Assembly: GCA_032622095.1 (NCBI GenBank)
Contig: CP136069.1
Coordinates: 72,129,319-72,193,318, forward strand
DNA: 64,000 nucleotides
Source of the DNA: Siphonodentalium dalli
Lineage: Eukaryota > Mollusca > Scaphopoda > Gadilida > Siphonodentaliidae
Reading direction: 5' to 3'
Shown here: one piece after another, positions 57,914 to 64,000 of the stretch
How the letters are laid out: each line of letters opens with the position of its first letter
Position numbering within the stretch: the stretch's first letter is position 1
The notes under the pieces: generated by a model
Database searches by the model: none
What the model was told of the DNA's origin: nothing
Seen by the model: only the letters and a program-made list of their open reading frames with translations
Translations under genes and position numbers: made by a program

Positions 57914-58474
57914 TAAAGGGGTACTGCACGCCATTTTCAATAAATTCACGGTAATAACAACGATCTAATATCGTTAATATTTAGAAAAATCAGTAATTTG
58001 AGTCGAAGGTATATTCTGTAAACGTTCAGGTTGATAGGTTATCTTAAAATCAAAGTTAATAATTTGATATAGATTTAATTTATGGCTGGAGCCATACATT
58101 AAATTACGAATTTCCGAGTACAAGAGGTGGTCAAATTAATTGAATGATAGTGGATTGGACAACGCGTGGCACACATGGTCGTGTAAAAACATAGGTTGAT
58201 ATATACGGGGCGTAAACTCGAGCCACTCACTGACTATACAATGGGACAAGTATATTCATATAATATAACATTTATTTGATACAGTTGCTTGAAAACTGTA
58301 CAAAAATTACTCGACAACGACAATTTGTATTTTCGCATTGCGACTAATCTTCCATCCGTAACATTACTTCGTACTCAAAATACTTTCAAATAATGGAAAT
58401 CTGGTTGCCTTATTCTACGACTCAGAGACTATAGAAACCAACAGCAACATTTGAGTACAGTATCCCTTTAAACA
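57914..58474. mobile_element. Family S copy 2, inverted and internally deleted, about 560 bp
   Basis: TTAAAGGGGTACTGCACGCC at the left and GAGTACAGTATCCCTTTAA at the right. Order of shared blocks is the reverse complement of 54437-56785: AACGTTCAGGTTGATAGGTT, ATTTAATTTATGGCTGGAGC, CCACTCACTGACTATAC, TTACTCGACAACGACAATTT, TTCTACGACTCAGAGACTAT. Confidence 0.72.
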
Positions 58475-59744
58475 GGTAAACTGTTCGTCCATGAAATAAC
58501 ATTCAGTGACATCATTAAGTGTATATTACATGCATAATATTTATATATGTATTGCACCCAAAGGTGATAGTAGCGTAGATCAATTTATCTGCTAGTGTGC
58601 CAGCCAAAATCGTAGGGGCATCGGTTACCATTATGAGTAAACGTTAGCCCAAATACCTGTCAAATTAGTTGAAATTACCATTGGTTTTGCAAACTCCATA
58701 CAGTATCCTCTCCATTATCACTGCGCTATGAGAGTAATCATATTGAATCGCATCAAATCAGCCCAAATATATTGACATGTGCCAATTGAGTATAAGCCAA
58801 TATACAAGGTGTAAGCGTCGTGTTATGTTGCGTTTTCTACATTAGTTCTCAGTGAATTTGAATGATATGTTGAATGTATGTCCGTGTTTGGATATGGAAT
58901 ACATAATCGTTTTGAATTAAAAAAAAACAAAAATTTATTCTTTGTAAAATAATTCATGGGTGATCTGATTCATGCATCTTTTTTTCTTGTTCATACTCAT
59001 CTATCATTATCTGTATCGCTAAATACACAATAAATCAACAAAACCAATATTTATTGTAAATATGTATATTTTAGACAAATTAAAGGGACATAAGGCCATC
59101 AAAATTGGTACAAAACATCACCGCTAGACGAACATGGAGAAATAGATAAACTTAGTTCTTATATTAATTATTGATAACTCTCCAATAACGAAATGTCTCA
59201 TGTTATGTAAACATTACTCTTACAATATGTGTGAATATGTATATTTATCATATGACTCAATCATTATTTACGTTGGAAACTATGTCATAAATCAATTTCA
59301 TATCAATTACTAATTCATATCACCTTCCGATAATTTGATTGGTTTGTTGACAAAAAGTGTGTTCTGATTGGCTGAATGGCAGCCGGGGTCCGAGCCGCAT
59401 CTCTGACTAAATGCAGGTCAAATTCGTGCGCGTCAAATGCACGAATCAACGCGATGCCGAAATTCTCGCAATTATAATCTTGAAATATATAGTTTTGGAC
59501 ATTGTTATACGATAAATAGAATATGTAATTCGTATTTATCTAATAAACATACGATATAATGTCACAAACTGACAACAGAATAGCGCACTATATCTTCGCG
59601 TGCATATTATTTCTGCTAGTTCACCAGGTGTAATTGGGCTTCCGGTGCAATAAAGTGACGTTACATTAACCTTTTGCTGCCGATGTCATATAGCTATTTA
59701 GTGATTTGTGTGCGTTTTGGACATCATAATCAATTTATAGGTGT
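58475..59744. other. No recognised feature
   Basis: Unique-looking AT-rich DNA. AATAGAATATGTAATTCGTR occurs at 59516 and again at the start of the next foldback (59755). Confidence 0.5.
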
Positions 59745-59912
59745 CATATGATAAATAGAATATGTAATTCGTGTTTCTCTCATATGATATTTATGAAACT
59801 CGTCACGAATTTTCCGTTTTCTCTCGCCGGAGGCTCGAGAAAACTGAAAATTCTTAGACTCGTTTCATAAATATCACATGAGAGAAACACTCATTTCATA
59901 TCCTCTATATAT
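59745..59912. mobile_element. Foldback family N, copy 3
   Basis: GTGTCATATGATAAATAGAA at the start and CATATCCTCTATATATG at the end. Arms GTTTCTCTCATATGATATTT, ATGAAACTCGTC and AATTTTCCGTTTTCTC have inverse partners. Loop CTCGCCGGAGGCTCG. Confidence 0.75.
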
Positions 59913-60354
59913 GTGTATATGTGTATGTACATGTATGTATGCAACTGCAGATATGTAAAAACATATGAATCATGTGACTAAGGATTCACATTTTAATATC
60001 TTCGTGACTGTAAAAGAAGTAACAATGTCTTCCAACTAACACCACCAACTTGGCATTGATAAGTAGTGATAATAGGAAACATATATATGATCCATATATC
60101 ATTCAATTTCATTTTCAGAAAATATATGTATGTTAATATTTGAATGTAAATTGTAACAAAAAAATTTAATAAATTATAAAAAACAAACAAAAACATCACT
60201 CTTAAAGTGTCATGTGCCGATAGTACATACGATAATATAGTTATAGTTTGATATGTTCCCGGATCTAGGATGATTTTCCTTTCCCCAGGGATTGTAACTG
60301 CTAGGGTTAAATGTATATAAGTAAGCACAATACGTGGGAGATATAAATGGTATA

Positions 60355-60525
60355 GTATATAGAGGATCTCACATGAGTTTCTATTTTATACGGAATTTAT
60401 CAACCGAGTTCACTAAATTCGATTTGAGCCGAGGTTTACCGAGGCTCAAATAGAATTTAGTGGACGAGGTTTATAAATTACGTATAAAATAGGACGAGTT
60501 TGAGATACTTTTTATCACATGATCA
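60355..60525. mobile_element. Foldback family N, copy 4 (inverted)
   Basis: Starts TATATAGAGGATCTCACATG. Arms AGTTTCTATTTTATACGGAA, TTCACTAAATTCGATTTGAG have inverse partners. Loop CCGAGGTTTACCGAGG. Ends TTTGAGATACTTTTTATCAC with ATGATCA. Confidence 0.72.
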
Positions 60526-61688
60526 TATAATCGCTAAAATTTTGTCGAAAACAACAAATAACTGCAGCCCGCGATCATTGTCCAAAGAGCAGCGTGACGT
60601 CATTGCACGCGACGATATTACACGTGTCTATTACGCTCGAATATTACATCGGAAAATAGTGCTAATCATGTGATAAAAGAACATACAAGCATAATTAACC
60701 AGATCTTATTCTTAATATGTTATGACATGGTAGTAACCATTGTATAGTCGATGGATGGGTAAATCTATATCATCCTATATATATAGTAAACAATAGTATG
60801 ATTCACGTCATAGACACGGGTATCATGATACGTCAAACCTTATTTGGCCGGATGATACCCCAAATCTTGGAATAACTACTCGTGTCTAAGAGATACAGAT
60901 TCACTACCGCTTAGACAATTGAACCACCAATACCTCTGTTCATCTACATATTGTCAGTAAACGTTATTGAAACATAAAAGTATAAAACCTCAGGACTCTT
61001 CATTGTTCCCGTACACGACCATCCTCACACTTACAACTGGACATAACGGGACACATGCTCAGTCATTGTGTTAACAAACATCGCCGATGGTAATTACTAT
61101 TCAACTGTAATGTTTGAAAATCTATTTTGTATAACATTTTTCAACGATTTAACCTTTTCTAATGAATATACATTTATACAAGTATCTTTAAGTTTGATTG
61201 AACTTAAAATGACAGTAGTGTTTACATTACAATTGCTTCAACGTGTGCATGGAATCTTATAATCCAAGTAGTATTGATGAACATATGAACACAGTCAATG
61301 TAATTTTCAATGGTTTTCTTGCATATGATGGTTTCACACGTGAAGTGATGTGTTTCGGGCGCGAAGTTCCCAAGGTGTTCGAAAAGATCTAATGATCTTC
61401 TCCCTAACCTTTCTACTTGTGTACGGTACACATGTACACTCATCTATATCATATCCTCATGTCTGGTTTTAGCAATTATGATTGGGGTAGTAGCCCCCCG
61501 ATATTCAATAAGGGGCAGTGCGGTTGCCAGGGGTATCTCTTGTTGTTTGTACTATGGTGTCGGGCGAGTTGATGATCCGAAACAATGAACCGGGCCCCTG
61601 AAGATTGACAGGGAAATCAATGGGTTTTTTTTTTTTACAGATGTTATGGTTTTTATATATACCAACTGCAAAAACCTTGTGCCTTTAA
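60526..61688. other. No recognised feature
   Basis: Unique-looking DNA. Short frames (61068-61262 plus, 61222-61443 minus) have no leader, domain or splice support. A T homopolymer lies at 61626. Confidence 0.5.
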
Positions 61689-61954
61689 CCCGTCCATAAC
61701 TGAATTTTGCGAAAACCCTGTGGCCCGTGCCAATGCTTTTTCTTATATATGCGAGCCTCCCATAGGGAGCCTCGCATATGTAAGAGAATACATTGGGCTA
61801 AGAATATTTGCATTCACCTTGTATAAATAAGCCAATGCATTCTCTTATATATGGATGGCTCCCTATATATGGGAGATTCGCATATAGAAGAGAATGTACT
61901 GGCATAAGATATTCAATGCTGCTCAACCAGCGCAGATCTCGCCATGAAAGTGTG
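61689..61954. mobile_element. TTAA-flanked hairpin MITE, family B (inverted)
   Basis: TTAA flanks (61685-61688 and 61955-61958). It starts CCCGTCCATAACTGAATTTT then GCGAAAACCCTG, has two hairpins (loops GCCTCCCATAGGGAGCC and GGCTCCCTATATATGGGAGA), and ends AATGCTGCTCAACCAGCGCA, GATCTCGCCATGAAAG. Confidence 0.78.
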
Positions 61955-61958
61955 TTAA

Positions 61959-62625
61959 GAGTGTTTTGAATGTGGAAAATTCCAACCGTTGGGGTGTTTA
62001 ATTGTAGTTTCCATAATTGGATACTCAGTTGTAAAATTCCAGTATAGGCAATAATAATCAATATGACGCTACTATATAATTCTAACTCAAGAGAAATATA
62101 ATTTTCCGCGTATTGTGTAGAGGAATATTATTGTCTTCTCGGCACTTGAAGAGTTAATGGGAAAATACATTTTGCCGCGTGTGTATTGTCTTGTCATTTG
62201 ATTATGGGTGTGTACGGTCGATGTGGAGTTGCTGATGCAGAATATATGATTGTCATTGGGTGACCAGGTATGCGCATAAAGCGTGAATAGTAAAGGGTCG
62301 ATCTATGGTCAGATATACACAAATGTGAGATACCATCTTGTTAGTTTATCAGATGACTGAGATTGTTAAGAAAACGAATCCGACGTTTATATCCACGAGG
62401 TCAGTATATATATATAGAGCATATTTCGGATACATGTTTCCAGACTAAGATATATATAAAAATGATAAAGTTATGGCTCTGGTTTTCCTGTGAGGCTTCC
62501 CATGCGGTCTGAGAAGGGGCCCTGATTCCATTGAGCCAAGATAGAACATGCGTCATCATGCATGCATATAATATGTTTCTTTATCTTGTAAACTTTAGAT
62601 CCATTTTCATATATATTTCCATTTC

Positions 62626-62627
<2 letters not shown>
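61959..62627. other. No recognised feature
   Basis: Unique-looking DNA. Confidence 0.5.

Positions 62628-62629
<2 letters not shown>

Positions 62630-62659
<30 letters not shown>
62630..62659. repeat. AT dinucleotide microsatellite
   Basis: About 15 AT units, immediately before a family L start (the same repeat ends in ATATATATTAGA elsewhere). Confidence 0.9.
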
Positions 62660-62935
62660 CTAGAAGGTGACCCGACTTCGTCCGGGCTTTGACCTTGAAT
62701 TGTCCATTTTGAAGGTCAAGGTCAAGTGGGGTCACGATTTGACCAGTCCAAAACACTGCCCGGACAAAAGTACCCGACAAACGTGCCCGTCGAAATCCAT
62801 CCGCTTTTACCCGATTTGACCTTGAATTGATCATTTTGAAGGTCAAGGTCAGGTCGGGATCACGATTTGACCCGTCCAAAACACTCAGTGGACAAAAGTA
62901 ACCCTATGTATAACATTTCGTCGAAAATGGTTGGA
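62660..62935. repeat. Family L repeat, two units
   Basis: AGAAGGTGACCCGACTTCGT, CTTGAATTGTCCATTTTGAA, TCACGATTTGACCAGTCCAA, then a second TTGACCTTGAATTGATCATT and CCGTCCAAAACACTCAGTGG. Confidence 0.85.
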
Positions 62936-63100
62936 AACTAACAATTGTAATCAGATGTAATCAAAAAGTAATCGATTACATTACTAAAGTAATTGTAATC
63001 GTAATCGATTACATTGAAAAAAATGTAATCAGTAATCGTAATCGTAATCATGTAAATCAAAAGTAATTGTAATCGTAATCGATTACATTGGCATGTAATC
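62936..63100. repeat. TAATCGATTACA-rich patch
   Basis: Repeated GTAATCGATTACATT and GTAATCGTAATCGTAATC words, with at least four TAATCGATTA palindromes in 165 bp. It interrupts a family L array. Confidence 0.85.
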
Positions 63101-63590
63101 GCCCCAACCCTGGTCGAAATCCCATCAAAATTGGCGATTTGACCTTGAATTGACCCGATTTCAAGGTCAAGGTCACGTCGCACGGGCAAATGAATATGCT
63201 TATGAGACTCCCCATACGAACGTACCCCCACATACCAAGTTTCATCGAAATCCCGTGATATTCGGGCGCTTGACCTTGAAATGACCAGATTTCAAGGTCA
63301 AGGTCACGTCACACGGGCAAATTAATAGGTTTATGCCACTCTCCGGCCGTAGGTATCCCCACATACCAAGTTTCATCGAAATCCCGTGATATTCGGGCGT
63401 TTGACCTTGAAATTACCCGATATCAATGTCAAGGTCATATCGCACGGGCAAATTAATAGGCCTATGCCAGTTCCCGGCCGAAAATACCCCCACGTACCAA
63501 GTTTCATCGAAATCGGGTCGGCCGTTTTAGAGTTCATCGCGATCACACACACAGACACACACAGATCTTCCAAAATATATAATAGATACA
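63101..63590. repeat. Family L array, three 125-bp units and terminus
   Basis: Each unit has GACCTTGAAATGACCAGATT, TCAAGGTCAAGGTCACGTC, CACGGGCAAATTAATAGG, CCCCCACATACCAAGTTTCA and TCGAAATCCCGTGATATTCG. It ends CACACACACAGACACACAC and CCAAAATATATAATAGA. Confidence 0.85.
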
Positions 63591-63689
63591 CTCTGCGTGA
63601 ATATAAAAGCGCACATATACTCATCAAACATTGTAGGCGAATTTATATTATTATTTCAAAATAAACGCTATCTAGATTCAACCGCTTAC

Positions 63690-63850
63690 CATATATAGCA
63701 CTTAAAGGTACTCAATCCGAATTAACGCTCGCAAATTACTATTTCCTTGGTTTCGGGGGTAAAAAATATTTGATTCGAGTCGAGGAACCCACCCATCACA
63801 GCTCAGAGTGATCAGATATCGATGTTTGAAATCTATTATTTTAATTTTAG
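63690..63850. repeat. Dispersed repeat family P, copy 2 (inverted)
   Basis: AAGGTACTCAATCCGAATTA with ACGCTCGC, AATTACTATTTCCTTGG, TTCGAGTCGAGGAACCCACC, CATCACAGCTCAGAGTGATC and AGATATCGATGTTTGAAAT mirror 31856-31995. Confidence 0.7.
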
Positions 63851-64000
63851 GTGGCCCCATAGACAGTCAACGAGAAGAATTTCTTTGACCAAATTGCAGG
63901 TAAAGATGGATAACTCTAAAATCAAGTGGCTTTTTGTGTCAGATATTTGACAAACCGGCAAAATTTCGATGAACAAAATGTTGATAAATAACAGGCTGTG

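Overview
The window is animal nuclear DNA, AT-rich, with no bacterial gene organisation, no rRNA or tRNA that I could find, and no long conserved protein. The repeat content points to a marine mollusc (bivalve or gastropod; inferred from general knowledge of such genomes, species not identifiable). It includes GGACGGACGG-tailed repeats ending in GTGAGCTAAAA, arrays rich in AAGGTCAAGGTCA and 'CCGACTTCGTCCGGGC', and many miniature inverted-repeat elements (MITEs) and foldback elements. I found no reverse transcriptase or transposase, so every mobile element here appears non-autonomous.

Layout. 0-7 kb: MITE fragments, a TTAA-flanked hairpin MITE (2701-3092), a 202-bp near-perfect palindrome (4575-4776) and a 174-bp-period repeat ending in a GGACGGACG tract. 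7-9.4 kb: a 21-bp satellite of about 109 units, which accounts for the longest open frames of the window. 9.7-10.8 kb (minus strand): two phase-compatible candidate exons of a small secreted protein. 10.8-19.9 kb: a large foldback, a 56-bp tandem array, paired dispersed repeats and more MITEs. 20-32 kb: mostly unique DNA with scattered foldbacks. 33.8-34.2 kb: a long CAT microsatellite. 35-37.4 kb: a cluster of degenerate mollusc-type repeats. 38-46 kb: MITEs, a short tandem array and a 975-bp TTAA-flanked inverted-repeat element. 46.5-47.9 kb (plus strand): a second phase-compatible candidate gene with a signal peptide.

48.6-51.8 kb is the most striking region. A 2,216-bp terminal-inverted-repeat transposon (48718-50933) has an 8-bp target duplication, is inserted in an older foldback element, and carries 42 copies of a GAGATATCTC-type palindrome spaced mostly 21-22 bp apart in two large inverted arrays. 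52-64 kb: GACCTTGACC-type tandem repeats, paired inverted copies of one larger element, three more foldbacks and a TAATCGATTA-rich patch.

Themes. Several MITE families begin with TTAA-CCC (piggyBac-like ends), and three of them share one very well conserved hairpin module. A separate set of four foldbacks keeps its ends and small ACTCGT motifs while its stem sequences differ between copies. Gene calls are weak: the two candidate genes rest on signal-peptide-like starts, splice-site matches and reading phase, not on recognised homology.
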